Under the pieces are notes generated by a model. It had not been told where the DNA came from and searched no databases. It saw nothing but the letters and a program-made list of their open reading frames with translations. Positions 1 through 13,400 of a stretch of DNA of 64,000 nucleotides are shown in pieces. The DNA lies in the NCBI RefSeq assembly GCF_040807025.1, contig NC_090982.1, positions 48,715,112 through 48,779,111 on the forward strand, given 5' to 3'. The translations under genes were made by a program, and so were the position numbers. Source of the DNA: Struthio camelus. Taxonomy: Eukaryota; Chordata; Aves; Struthioniformes; Struthionidae. The first letter of the stretch is position 1, and every line of letters starts with the position of its first letter.

Positions 1-2414
1 TACTTTGATGAATTAAGCCTTGTTAATAGGAACTCTGATAAAAGTACACAAACCCCATCTTTCTCTGGCATCTGTTCTCATACATTAGGTTCAGAAGGAA
101 GCTTCAGCCTCTCTCATATCCTGGTCTGAGCAATGTACCAACATCGAGGAAGCATCCTATAAGCTTATGCTATCCATTTAAGGAACTTCCCTTAGCACCT
201 GCTTTTGGTTACTGGCAGAGACACAACCCTGTGCTAGATGACTTGGTCTGATCTAGCAGGATTGATTTCACGTTCTTATATTTGTGTCTTTGTGACTCAA
301 AGTAGGGCCTAAAGGGTGTTACCGAAGGGTAAGGCTAGGACCCTGCCTGTTGCATATACTCTGTCTTGCTGCGGGCAGCTGTTTGCAACCTCCTCTGCTG
401 TACTCTGCTTCTTAGGTAGTTAGGATACTCTCTATCTATGATTTGATAAAACAGTATAGGCAGAAGAAAAAAGAAAAGAATGGAAAGCCAAATTTACCCC
501 TTTCTCTGTTAAAGGTGACTAAGGCCTCAGTGAGAGAAAAGCTTTGCAGAAGAGGAGAGAGTGGCTGCAGTGACGGAAAATGGCATACATTGTTCTTCTA
601 TTCATAGATCAGGGGGAAGCTGAGGAGCAGGCTGAAAAGCAGTGCCTTTTGGTAAAAGAGTGCTGTCAGCATGATCAATAGCTGTAGTGACAACCCAAAC
701 TCCTATGGACTGTTGGTGACAAACACAAGCTTCTTTCCATTCAGATAAATTCCCTTGGGGACAGAGGGCCTTTTGGACGTAAAATACGCAATTTGTATTT
801 CTCTGTGCCTGTTTTGGTGAAATAGCAGTATCCCGTTTTCTTTTGTGATAGGTTTTTGTGCCTAACTGACAAGGAGACTATATTTCCACTGTATTCAGAT
901 AAGTTCTTCTTCTTAATACTCAAATATATTTTTGGGGAAAATAGGCTTATTTTTAAAACATAAAAACATAAGCCAAACAATTTCTTCCCCCATTAACTTG
1001 AGAAGTGGCTGTCCATCCTCAGGTTTACTTATTTAATGTAATATTGATTTATTGCTTTATGAAATGTTTATGTTCTAACAGTCCTCTGCTATGGATCTCC
1101 CTAATGTACATTGCAAAGTTTGTTTGGGTTTGGCACTATATTCAGGATTGTCCTTTTCTAGCAGAATTAGCAAGTGCTATTTGTGCATTAGAGTAGATCA
1201 TGCTTTATGATGGTTTAGAGTAATGTGGAGTGAAGGTGGCCTAGCTATCAAAAAAAAAAAGTTTAGCTTCTACAAGGTAGTCTTTTATGTGGTACACTGC
1301 ATTGTCAGCAATATTATTGTTTGGTGCACTGAGCTGGCTTTTTCTACCTCTTCCAGTAAAATTTTAAAATACCTACGTAAAAATTAACTGGTATATTTTA
1401 CATCTTAACTTCCCCCCCGACCTTAGACTAAAAAAATCGTAACATTCTTTGATATAATTTCTCTTAAAATATCTGTGAAACGTTAAATGGATCTTAAAAA
1501 TGTTAGATCAACAACCCAATCACCTTGTGTCTGCCTCCAGAACAGATACTTACAGGTGCTATGAACCGTTGGATCCATTCATAACAGATGACTCAAAAAG
1601 CCAGTACAAGTTTTGAGCAGTCTCTACACGCTTTCTTTTGTCTGGTCTACCTGGAGCTAGACCTCTGCTTATGCTACTGAACTGCTATAGCAGGCAAAGG
1701 CTTATTTGGATTAGATTTGAGCACCAGCTCAAAGCAGCACCAGACCATTATTTGTGAGCATTCACCTTCCGTATCCTAGTGCAAATTAAGAGTCAAAACT
1801 CAGTTGTGGTCAGATTCGTTAGAGAAACAACATACACAGCATATGCTTTTTCCAGACTTGGATGTTCCCGAGGATTCGCAGTGCTGCTTTCTCCTTTCAC
1901 TGCCTGATTGAGGCATATTAGCAGTGTGCTGTTGAGGAAGTGTTGCCTGCCTTGCTTTTCCTCTGTACACAGATAGAAGGATTCCAGCTCCTGCTGCCAC
2001 CTTCTTGAAGTACAAAAGAAAGGGCTTCTTTGTTTTCTTTTTTTCTTTTTTTTTTAACAAAGAAGCAGACTTTCTGGCCAAGTGACAGCCAATAAATACG
2101 CAGTGGGCAAACAGCTGGCTCGCCATACTAAGGCTTTTGCCACTGTAGTAGCATCAGTTTAGAATGTTTTAGGGTATATTTATTCACTGTGGCTAGGAAG
2201 AAGAAATGAGTAAAAGTTAGAGAGACTCATTTTGTGCCTGATAGGCTGGTATCTTCTTTGCTGCTGTCTGTTATTGACTAGACGACATTGACTGTGATGC
2301 TTCAAACACCGTAATTCATCAGACAGATGCTGACTAGCTACTTGTTCATTGTTTATTTATGAGCAGGGAAAGATTTCCAAAGGTGTTCACATAATTGAGA
2401 AGCCAGCAATCAAT

Positions 2415-2488
2415 ACATATATATATATATATATATAAAATATATATATATATATATATATATAAAAGAGTGTGTGTGTGTGTGTGTA
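2415..2488. repeat. Compound (AT)n-(GT)n microsatellite
   Basis: Two AT-dinucleotide runs (2417-2437 and 2441-2464), separated by AAA, are followed by GT repeats at 2470-2488. It is likely polymorphic. Confidence 0.97.
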
Positions 2489-5400
2489 TTTAGGTTACAA
2501 AACAATAAACCTGAGCTTATTATATTACAATTATAATGTATAACACAATTATATTTTCTTGTACAAGGGGGAAAAATGAACCCTCAAGGGGCAAACTGTT
2601 GTTACTGAAGGAATTACCCATTCAGGATGGACTCAGCTGCCTAACTCTTCATTAACTATTTATCAGTTCCTTGGAAGGAAAAATCTACTATACAGTGAAT
2701 TCCCATCAATATTTAATATAGCAGTGCCTGGAGTGCTGGACTGAGTTTCTCACTTGCGCAGATGGCATAAGCAAAGTGTATACTGCCACATCCCAATGTG
2801 AGGATAATGGGGGAAATCTCAGATAAATCCCAAGGTTTCTTTCTTTTGTTATGGTTTACTTTACATACTTCTTACAGTTTTTAAGGACCTGTTGCTGAGC
2901 ATTTTTGCAGGGTTCATGTCAGTCCTTTTATTCATAGAGCAAGTACACATATTGATCATCAAGCAGTTCCATCTGAAAGCCAGAAATGCACCACATTGAC
3001 TTAATGCTACCATCTTCTGGTTCAGACAGTGCTTTTGCCAGCCTCATTACTTGTCCATTTGTTTGGATTTTGTTATATGAAAAAACTATGTTTTTTTGGC
3101 ATTACTGCCCTGGTTTTGGTCCCTAATATATGAAACAGACATTAGAAAAGTAATTAAGCCATCTTCATTAATATCATTTTCTTTCAGTTTTATACTCATC
3201 CATCACAGTCAGAAAACTTCAGCAAAAGCTTGCTGGCTCTTTTTCTATTCCTATACTGTCTGCCTGCCTGTCCAGTTCCTAATTTTAGATATTCTGCCAT
3301 CACTGTTAAATTTACAGCTGCCAGATTACAGCTAAATTGGTTTTCATCACACTATTAGTCAAGACTCACTTCTCAAACTCTTCCATTTTTCAGTGCCCAG
3401 GACCAATTCCTGACCTAGTGTGACACAGCAGCAGGGACAAAGGAACATGTTAGTGCTTTACTCTGACAGTGTCATATCCGTCTAACCAGTCCTCATACAG
3501 AAGTGTAAGAGCATGTTTTGCCTAGCTCTGTGGCAGAAGGTTGTCATGGTATTTGTGAAGGAGGGACTTTAGGAAGTAAGTCACTGCCATGGACACATGA
3601 TCTTCGTTTCAGTACTCACAGTTATCCCTAAGAAAGGAGGTTTGTTCTATTTAGTCTCAGGACAGTAGAGACTTCCACAGGTCTACCACATGTGGAAGAG
3701 AAAAAGGCAAATGTGAATTTTCTAGAAAGACTAATAAAGCAACTCAAATTAATACAATTCCAAAGGTTACCCAAACTGCCTATCATTTTGTTACTTACTA
3801 CATCACCCTGCTCACTACAAGCTAATGATTCTGCTTTGGACTGTTTGCAAAGACACTCTGCTCTGAGTTGAAGATAATCAAAAATATTCTTCCCAACAAC
3901 CTCATACATGGTAGTCTATTCATTCCCAATTAGACATGAGGTAATCTCCATTACCTAGTTGCCATAGTAGGCAACCAGGGAACAGACCTGAGGAACTGCA
4001 TAGAAGTGATTTGCTTGTTCTCAAAGCTATCTGTCATACCCAATAACCTGCTAAAGCCTTTTCAGCCAGTGGTGATGTGATATGAATTTGGTCTTTCATT
4101 AATAGTAAGTTAATTTGATTTCCTTACAACCTCAAAATATTTTGCCTTTAATTCCTTTCCTCTGGCCGTTCGTATTGCTCTGTGAAGATCGCTCATTCTC
4201 TCCTTGTTTCATTTTGAAACCATTTGGCAGCGCAGTGGCAACTTGCCATGAAGATTGGGCTTATTCTCAAATTCCACTTCATTCTTTAGTCTCCTCAGGA
4301 TTTATTAGAAAATTTTGTCTTATGTAGTGCCCAGTCCTTCCGCCAGATGTACACGGAAGCTTTTAAAACTCAGAGTGATCTATCTGTTAGAGAGGTTGCC
4401 AATGAACTCTTTACAACGTTGTTGACCTGGTAATCTAGAGCTGTCATTCAGAAAGTAGAAATATGTGCGTTTCTGGTAGGAGATTCTCAGAAAGCATATG
4501 GTTGGACAAAAAATGGCTAGAATTTGAAAAATGCATAAACAACATAGAGAAATGAAAACAGAAATTTTTATCAGGATACCTGATTTGTCAGTTGTCATTA
4601 TTTTTTTCAGATCATGGGGCTCCACACAGAAAGCAACAGGTGACGCCTGCGTTGCTCTTTACATAGGTAAAAGAGGGAGGAGGAGTTGGATATCTAGCAG
4701 ATAAATCAAGCCCCCAAATGATCATGCTGTATTTTACACATTTGTTTTGCTGGCTGGAGAATTCTGGATCCATAAACTAGTAAAAAGACTTACAGTCAAC
4801 TAGAGACAGCATAAAATCCTTTGACAATATTATCAGCAATGTCCATTCCTAATATAAGTCTCCTGCTTGCTTGCATACTTTTTCTGCTGCCTATGGTTTG
4901 TAAACTATACCTTATGTATATGTTTACCAGTCTGCCTATTTTGGATATGCACTTTGACTGTTAATGAAATGTATGTAATTGCATGTGAAATGTTAGTTAT
5001 GATGCAGATTGAACATTTGCTCATTTTCTGTTTTTCCCTCCGACAGGGGATTACAATGTGCTGAACAATTAGTGTTCATGCACAGTTCCTATTAATTTGG
5101 AAGCAACTTGAAATTATTGGCCTGGTTTTATCATTTCAGTTTTCACTGAGTTTTGGTCTCAACTTTTCTTGAGTTTTGGTCTAGACCATGAGTTCCTAGT
5201 GAGGACTCCACCTCCCCACAAACTAGCAGCGCATTTCAGAATGAAAGTTTCATTTTAGAATGACTCTTTGGAAAAGGGCAGACTGTGGGCAGAAGGGTGA
5301 GCTGGAGAGACGGGACATCCTGCTCCTCTCTCCTGGACTGCCCCACATCTGAGGGAAGGTGGGAGAAGGAACATGGTTTACACCATGAAGAGTGGCTGCC

Positions 5401-5631
5401 CTTTTCACCCGTCATATAGTACCTGGCTCCCCATATCCTGTGTGTGCATTTGGGATCCAGAAGCTACACATTCTGCTATAGGAAGAGGATGGTAAGCAGA
5501 AGTGAAAAGGGGAGGTCTGGCCCTTTGATAAATCCGTGCCTTCCTGTGAGGGTCCCTTTTTATTTGTGAGGATTCTTGCTCTTGTGAGTTCAACTGTGAC
5601 TTATTCTGTGTTCAAGAATATATCTTTTTAG

Positions 5632-5686
5632 CACATATACACTTATACATAGATACATACATATACATACATACACATATATACAG
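5632..5686. repeat. Degenerate ACAT/AC-rich simple repeat
   Basis: Imperfect repeats of CATA/TACA units such as ATACATACATATACATACATACAC. Confidence 0.85.
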
Positions 5687-6160
5687 ATTAATTTTACACT
5701 AACAAGGTTATAACCCGCCTGTGGCGGCAACTCTGCCTAGCTCTGTTTGCGTAACACTAATTCACTGGGGCGTTACATGTATGTGGTCTACTCAAGTCTT
5801 CAAGTCAAATGCAGAAACAGTATTATGTCAGAGTTGTGTGGAATCATTCACTTAGCCTATTCATGCATTTGTAAAGCTATTAGAATAATCCAGAATCAGG
5901 AGTACTTCCCAGAGGAATTCTGTGGTGTTAGACTGGTATTTACTTTGAGATCTTTGCCTGCAAGGAGTTAAAATAAACCTTAGCCTGGTCTTAAGCATGT
6001 AAGTCTTGGTTTGCTCATCTCTGCTATTTAAGGAAATTCAAGAAACGGGGCCATAATCCATCTAAAGAATATAAGATTTTTTTTTCCAAAAGATTTTTGG
6101 ACTAAAACATTTCACATGTTGCACAGAAACTACAGTGGCCCTGAGGATGTTCCTGCTGCA

Positions 6161-6300
6161 TTAAGAACATGAGACCAGCTGCACCGGCTCAGACCAAAGG
6201 TTTGTCTTGTCCACTAGCCTGTCATGAGAGTGTCAGTCATGAGAGTGTCAGCAGGGTCACGCAGAAAAAAAGGTGTCAGAGCAGGAGAAGCATAAAAAAG
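6161..6300 (+). mobile_element. Old sauropsid interspersed repeat fragment
   Basis: TTAAGAACATGAGACCAGCT followed by GGCTCAGACCAAAGGTTTGT and CCACTAGCCTGTC matches a repeat common in turtle, crocodile and bird genomes ('aagaacataagaa...gggtcagaccaaaggtccatctagcccagtatcctgtc'). I recall the pattern but not its family name with certainty; it is probably LINE-derived. The copy is interrupted by a 15-bp tandem duplication at 6221-6250. Confidence 0.65.
6221..6250. repeat. Perfect 15-bp tandem duplication
   Basis: GTCATGAGAGTGTCA occurs twice head to tail (6221-6235 and 6236-6250) within the old repeat fragment. It is likely a recent slippage or duplication event because the copies are identical. 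Confidence 0.95.
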
Positions 6301-7847
6301 TCTCATTTTGCCTGGATGGCAAATGAGCACTGACTTCACAGTTAGAAGTACTCAGTCTAACGTATACATCTCAACTGCATTTTTATTATGCTGCTTCTTC
6401 AGGATGGTGTGATATGGGTATAACAGCCTGTGCCATCTCTGCTGTTTTCTTTCCTGATGACCTCACTAGTGCATTAGCTAAAGTGCATGTATCTTAACAT
6501 AATTGTTATTCTCTCTCTGTGGAAATAACTGCAAAATCGCTATGGGTCAGGTCACATCAACCTAGTCCAATAAGACAGAGTCAAAACTAGTTTTGATCAT
6601 TTTGATTTGAAACTTCTCCTAATTAAATTCAAACACATGTATTGAAAGAGTGTAAACCCCACTAAGGGAGAAGAACTGTTCAGGGATACAGCTAGCTAGG
6701 ATGGCATAAGATTAAAGTAAGAGGAAATGTAGTTTGCATGTCAGAGTAAAAAATTTTCATGGTTAGAGCTGTAAGATTATGGAATAGCCTCTGAAGAGAA
6801 GGTGAACATTCAACACTTGGCATTTGAAACTCCACTGGCAAAATCACTAGAGAATATACCACAGGGAGCTTTTCTCTCTGTTTTCTATAATGTATAATTT
6901 ATTTTAAATCTACTGTATGTGCTTATAATACTATTTCTTTCTAACTCTAGGAGTCTTTGGTTTTCTTGTCACTGATGTCTTTACTATTATCTTAAAAACA
7001 AGACAAAGAAAGTCAAGAATGCCATTTATCTTATTCAATAAGAAATATATTTCCAGGCAGAAAATCAGGCTACACTGGTCTAACTAATGCAAAGTAAAGA
7101 AAACTGACTCAAATGCAGTTCATTGTTTGGATGAGCATGAAGATGGAGGTCCCAAAGGAATAGATGCCACTGGAAAATAAGGAGATCATGTTCCTAAGGA
7201 AAAGTGACAAAGCAAGGGGGGGAGGATTGTTCTAGTCAGTTTGAAACAATGCAAGATGCAAGAAAGCAGCAGAGGAAAAAAATGTGGGGAAGGAGAAAAT
7301 GTCCTGTGAAAGAAATCCTTGCAAGACGCAGACACCCAAGGCACGGGATCACAAAAGTAAATCTGCAATGTAAATCTGCAAAAATCTGCGGATGTAAATG
7401 TACACAAATAAGGTGCAGAGAGAGAAAGGCTACTGACTCATATCTTTAGTCTCCCAAAAATTCAAAATATATTCCTAGGATAGGGGAACATCTCTGGATT
7501 ACTACTTACAGTGCTTGAGCAGATTAAAATGGGGTAAGGTGTTCATCTCTTCTATTATAATTTAGTGCATGAGCAACGGCATACAGAAAAGAAAATGCTG
7601 GTCATTTTGGCAGACTGAGAGGCTGTGTATCTCTCTGAGGAAGAGCAGTGGCTTTTAAGAAATGGGGAACCACGATGAATAGTCAAGTGGTTAATAACCT
7701 CTACTTTCATTTGCTTCAATTTTATTCATAGAGATAATGCAGTAGTCAGAAGCGTAGGTAGGGAAATGCATATTTGTGAGAAGCAAGAAGATCCACTGCT
7801 TCTATATGGCTTACTGAGTCCATTTGCATCTAGTTTTTGTAGCCACC

Positions 7848-7880
7848 AAAAAGAAAAGAAAAGAAAAGAAAAGAAAAAAA
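7848..7880. repeat. (AAAAG)n pentanucleotide microsatellite
   Basis: Consecutive AAAAG units on the + strand, ending in a short poly-A. Confidence 0.95.
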
Positions 7881-8365
7881 GCTGGAAATCTGGAAGTGTT
7901 CAGTGAAGAACTTCAGGGATGAATGGAAAATGGAAAAGCAGTTTATTACTGAGCTCCTATAGTTACTCTTTTGGTTTAGTGTATCAAAGAGAAGTTTTAG
8001 TAAGAGGGAATCATAAACATCAACTAGTAGAAGAGATACTGGTTTATAAAAGAACACTTTTTTGTAGCTGACAAAAGCTAAATGAAATCAAAAGGGATAA
8101 AAGCCGAAGCTCCGCAAACCTGATCCAGTTGTGTAACAAACAGTTTTACGGTATCACCAGGTTTCAGCTGCCCAGAGATATCACATTGTCCACCCTTGAA
8201 CTTTTTAAACCCAATACTGGACATAATTTTAGGAGAGAAACTTTTGAGCAATTACATGCACCAGATGAAGATGAATTTATGTGTGATATGCAAGATCAGA
8301 CAGAGTATTGCAATAGTCCTTTCTGGCATTTAAGAATCTGAGTCTAACAGTAATTTTTTTTAAAT

Positions 8366-8604
8366 TTAGTGCTTTTCATCCAAGGCATTTTAAGTGCTTA
8401 ATGAACACTAATGAATCCCCTCAACACTTGTGAAAAGTAGGTAATTATTATTAAATCTACTTTGCAGATATATAAACTGTGCTTCAGAGGTTAAATGATT
8501 TGTCTGGGATTGTACAACAAGCAAGTGTCAGATCTGGTAAAGGACTACTGGAAAATGTAGGCTGTGAATACTGCACTATAAGTACAGTAACTACACTATA
8601 TCCT
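8366..8604 (+). mobile_element. Ancient MIR-like SINE relic
   Basis: The order of segments follows the MIR/amniote core-SINE consensus. First comes GCATTTTAAGTGCTTAATGA (8385-8404), then TGAAAAGTAGGTAATTATTA (8431-8450), which corresponds to the 'gtgaggtaggtaytattatt' part. Next is TTTGCAGATATATAAACTGT..CTTCAGAGGTTAAATGATTTGTCTGGG (8461-8510), matching 'ttttacagatgaggaaactgaggc..agaggttaagtgacttgccc'. GCAAGTGTCAGATCTGG (8521-8537) matches the 'agtggcagagc' part, and CTACACTATATCCTG ends it. It is highly diverged, as expected for a repeat dating to amniote ancestry. Confidence 0.8.
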
Positions 8605-9017
8605 GGACAGAACGACTTTCATCTTTTAATTTCTTAATGGCCAGATGGCATTAAGTAAGTATTTACAACAGTAAAAGACTAAATCTGAAGTGAGGAAGTG
8701 AGGTACGGGAATGTTGATCTGCGAAGCTGAGAGGTTAGTGACAAAATACCAGCTAGAGAACACAGTTTATTTAATTAAACCAAAAAATAGCTGATAATAT
8801 TAATAGTTTGGGGTGCAGTGTTTTCTTTGTCTAAAAAAGATGATGGAACACATTTGTAAAGACTTTAAAAGGCACTATTTATTGAAGCTACTCACCACAG
8901 ACAAGCGCTTTCTGACTCTCCACTTCCAATCTGATTAAATACAGCTTTGTGCTGTCTGATATCACCATGCAGGGTGTCCATAAATCCTGGCCTGGATTAT
9001 GCTACATTAAAATATTT

Positions 9018-9070
9018 GGGCAAAATTCTGATTTCACTGAAGTCAATGGCAAAACTCTTCCAGACTTCAG
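9018..9070 (+). repeat. Relic of a sauropsid 'CACTGAAGTCAATGG' repeat, copy 1
   Basis: GGGCAAAATTCTGATTTCAC then TGAAGTCAATGGCAAAACTC is a close match to a repeat seen very widely in turtle, crocodile and bird DNA, typified by CATTGAAGTCAATGG next to 'gcaaaactcc'. The original element has inverted-repeat character. The family name is not assigned here. Confidence 0.6.
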
Positions 9071-10377
9071 TCTTTTAATCTTGTGTTGCTCCGAAGTCTC
9101 AGTCCAAATTAGAGTTTTCACTGCTTATTACATTTTATTTCTCCCCTTAGGTTTGTCCGGGGAGTGATTTCTCCCTCAGCATCCTATTAAATTGGCCCAC
9201 AGTGAGACCTGTGAGAATGGAACGAAAACTCTGTGACACACCTACTACAGTGTTTTCAATCCAGCATAATTTGTGACTTGAGGAGCGTGGTCCTAGTACA
9301 AGATGTCATAGAAGGATATTTTGGGTACCCCCAGGGAACGAAGCTGGTTCAGCAGTATTCCACAGCTCTGATTTCTTAATGGGACGGGTCCTCCAGGACC
9401 TGTGATACCATTAAGCAAGCCCTCCTGTTGACCACCCAAGAATAGCTGAGGAAAAGTCACAAAAAGGAATTACAGGTTCAGAACTACAGTATTTTAATGC
9501 TGTATTTGCGGGTAACAACTTGCTGAGCTGGCAGAGACTGGTAATCCAGAGCCATCCCTACCTCTGGGGACCTACAGAACTGGCACAGCTGCAGATGTGA
9601 AACAGATGCTCCTAGAAAAGTACCAAATTCAAATGCCTCTGAGCTTCCAGCAAAAAGGGGAAGATAACACTGTTCATGATCTTCCTATATAAAACGCATC
9701 TAGACTGCTGCGTATCTAAACACGACACTTAATAATTTTTGTGCCCGCGGAGCCATGCATGCTTCAGGGTGGTTTGCCAGTGTCCAGTGGCGATTTTAGA
9801 AACACAAGAACATATGAGAGGAAAGGAACTTCTAGCACTGAGGACATGAATCCATTGCCTTGCTACTACAGGCAACCATGTCATATAATCACCTTTACAG
9901 CCTTGCTTCACATTACTGCTTGAATAACCATAGGCTAGTTCATTGCTGCTAGATTGTTATGACTTCCATGCCTGTTTGAATCATCCCCTGTTTGCATATG
10001 TCAAGTGAAATTGCTAATGTAAGACTGAATATAATGCATTATTTCATTCTAACTCACATTCAGCCTCATATATTTTCCTTTGTCTACAACCAGCTATATT
10101 TTCCATATATTCTACTGCATGTTTCTTGACTCACCAAGATCTATTTTTGATGCCCGTAGCATGAAATACATCAGAGAATTTTTTTATTCTAGAATGAAAT
10201 TTTCAAGCTTCTGAAATCCATTAATATAGAGACATTTTTTATGCAAGTTGCAAATAAAACTTATTTACGTTAGCAGAGCCGGCACAGTATTCTGAGATTT
10301 AATGCCATTTAGCTGCACACAGCAGCTCTTGCTGTTCAGAGGACCTCTCTTTGGTGCTATTAGGCTACTTACTCACT

Positions 10378-10440
10378 CTGAGTGAAATCCAGATTTCACT
10401 GAAGTCCAGGAGGAATTTTGCCTCAGTCCGTCTGAGCAGA
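10378..10440 (+). repeat. Relic of the same sauropsid repeat, copy 2
   Basis: GTGAAATCCAGATTTCACTG then AAGTCCAGGAGGAATTTTGC and CTCAGTCCGTCTGAG follow the pattern 'gtgaaatcc...cattgaagtcaatgggagttttgcc'. It is more diverged than copy 1. Confidence 0.55.
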
Positions 10441-13400
10441 CCAAATCAAAAACTCCACCTGTAAAAGGTCTAGGCCCATACACATGACTGAGAAGTTACT
10501 GGCAAGGAAAGCTGAACACTTTCAAACAATTGTTATGCATATGCAGTGCAAACAATAGCATATTGTGTATGCAGAAAGTTTGTGCAAGTCCGAGACCTTT
10601 ACTACTTCTATATCTTTCGATGATAAACTGCCACACCTTTTGAATGCATGCTACCAAATTACAGCCAGCTCTTATAAATCAGTAACAGAAGCAAAAAGAA
10701 GCTAGAGACTATCAGGGTAATACAAGTGCAGCTATAGCTGTCAAATGTAACCTGACTTGCTTTTTAAGTGCGGTTCCTAAATGAGTATAAGAAAAACAAA
10801 GATAAATAGAGTAGATGAGGAAAAGGGGAAGGGACAGTAGAAATATCTTGGGAAACAATGCAACAAAGCATCTGAGTTTTTTTAATTCTCTAAAGGGCTG
10901 ACATGCAGGGGTCCTATTCTTTTCCAACCTTTTTTCTTTTTAAATACTTCCAAATAGTTTTAATATATTCCATCTATGCTCAGAGCAAATAATGAACTGA
11001 CGAGTAGATGATACTTTGAAGGGATTAACTGACTGCTGCGGAACAAACTAGATCAACTGCAAACTAAACCAAAAACTTACTGAACTTATTATTTATAGTT
11101 CCTTTCCGACAGAAAAGCAATATAGTCAAAATCAAGGAGTCTTTTTTTGAAAATTGTAGTTATTTTGATAAACAGTGCTGTCAAAGCAACAAACGTGAAT
11201 GCCACAAACTAGATCATTCACTTTCATGTTAGGTTTACAAGGTTTCTTGTGAGAATACTTCATAGTTTAAGTATGTCTTCCCTTGGGGATCACACAAGCA
11301 TTTAATTTTTGTTTTGGCATTGGGCCCATTGTGTTTATGAGGTTCTTTGGAGAAGTGGAATTGATGGCCACAAAGGAAAAATTCAGAGTTACTTATTTTA
11401 AACCATGATTATAACCTTTTAAGTTTTTTAGAAAAAATATACTTTCTTCCAGATATATATGTACGTAAAAAAGAGACTTTGTCAGAAAAAGGGTTTGGAG
11501 TTCCATATTTAGCCTACCCATATAAACAGTCACATCAGGCTTTATACTATAGGGTTATTTATTGTGCTATAATGATATCCTTTGCTGTCCTGCCCAGTTA
11601 CATTAAAACAACACGTACTACACTTTCTGGATCTACAACACACAATATTTTTGTTGGCAAGTACAAATTTGCAGGCAAAAACTTCAGCTCATTTGAATAT
11701 TCTTTGCTCTTTCATGTAACCATTTCAATTATTAATCACAATTTATCATACATTTTATCAGTCTTGAGTTCTCTTTTACAACACATTTAAATTTTCATTG
11801 CAGGTGTAAGAAGGTCATCCCTGGCATTAAGCCCTAGCTCCTGTGCCGCGAAACATGATCTTTGAGGCACAAGGCACGCAAGAGAAATCCTGCCGTGGCA
11901 GGTCTGCGTGACGCTGCCCGAGCTCTGCTAAATGTGTTGCTGTAGCTTTTCTCGTGAGTGACTTGCAAGCCGTTATTCTGATGTTTTGCATGGATTCTGG
12001 GCTCAAGTCAGGTATGTTTTCTAACATCCCTGTTTTTCTCTAGTGCAACTCGCAGAAGATGGTGCTGAAGGGCTAATCGTGTTGAATTCAGTCCCGTGAA
12101 ACTCTAGGCATCCATCCTTAACTGCTCCTAAAGTTAATGAGAAATGAATGTGCTCAGCGTGTGACAGTCTCCCTCAGTGCCTTCCAGGAGCAGGAAGTTT
12201 AACTGTGCGCTACTGTAGGGCAGTTGCGATGCTAGTCGCGCGCTGCATTTGAGGAAAGAACATCCATTCTGCTGCTTATTAGGCCATGTAGACAAAGGCG
12301 GAATTTAACCTTGTGAATCTGTTAAATGTGAAGATGCGGCAATAAGTTACCTGGCGAATTTCTGCTGTTAAAGTTCTGGTAGCTGTCACATTCTAGTACA
12401 TGTTAAAGAAATATTAAGCTGGTCAAATTTTAGGTAACTTAAATTAAAAAAAAAAAAAAAGCGATTTTTGACCTCCACTGTCATTCTGGTTTGATTTAAC
12501 GTTTTGGGGTTTTGGGGTTTTTTTTACTTTTACTTTCTACTTTTTTCTTTTTTCTCTGAAGTAAGGTTTAATAGTTGTGCAAAATTAATTGTTAATCCTA
12601 TTTCTTTGCTCAGAGAAAATGTAGCGATGTTTGCACAGTAGGTAACATCAATTATCAGTCAAAATGAAAGCCTTTTTACTGTCATAACTGATAGCACATT
12701 AGTTGCAACCTTTACAGTTACATGATTTTCCACTCTGTTCCCACCAAATGCCTGTTGACTAAGGATTTCAGAAGTATAAAACAATTAGTTTTTTTCTTTT
12801 GTTTATGCAAAAATGCTAAATGCTGTGGCATAAAGGATACACAGTGGATTTTACAAGACATTAATAATCCCTTCTCATTAAGAGATCTACTTACAAATTC
12901 TTTTCACGATCATATTTCTGCCCTTTTATGATTTATCAGTAATTACCCAATTCTTGACTTTGGCACACCCCTCTAAAGTTGTAAGAGTTGTTGTCTTATA
13001 TTTCAGAACTACTCTTTATTCTTCTACTAGCTAGAGTCCACAATCTTTTCTGGTTTCTTCACCTTGAAATGGAAGGTTGATATAATTAGTTCCTGAGCAC
13101 ACCCTTCCAATGCCAAATGAGAAAAGTACGTCTTTGGAGTGTATATGGCAAAGGTCCAAAATGAAGGACAGAAGGAGCAAACTATTGCCATAAAGATGCA
13201 AAATTTATATCTTCACTATACAAGTTTTCTATAACTTCAGTTTCAAAAAGTAACATTTTCATGAACTATTCACATTAAGCAGTGCAAAGTCTTTAAAAAG
13301 CTAAGTTGAGATGGACTACATATTAAAAAATCACAATAAAACAAGAGGGATTGTAAGTTCTCCAAAGAAGTACCTTCTCTCTCTAAGGCAACCATATGGC

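Larger units (their letters stand above)
1..8365. other. AT-rich intergenic flank, distal part; no gene supported
   Basis: Apart from the microsatellites at 2415-2488, 5632-5686 and 7848-7880 and the old repeat at 6161-6300, I see nothing recognisable. Open frames are all about 110 codons or shorter, on both strands, low-complexity or Lys/Ser/Leu-rich, and without family motifs. FBXL17 is expected farther upstream by synteny (recalled), but none of its exons could be seen. Confidence 0.7.

Noticed and set aside
7186..7449. Overlapping frames on both strands (73 and 81 codons)
   Set aside because: Short, no motif, and no splice or promoter context; expected by chance.
12501..12528. TTTTGGGG repeats resembling ciliate-type telomere units
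   Set aside because: Only two units inside a T-rich stretch; vertebrate telomeres are TTAGGG, so this is chance simple sequence.
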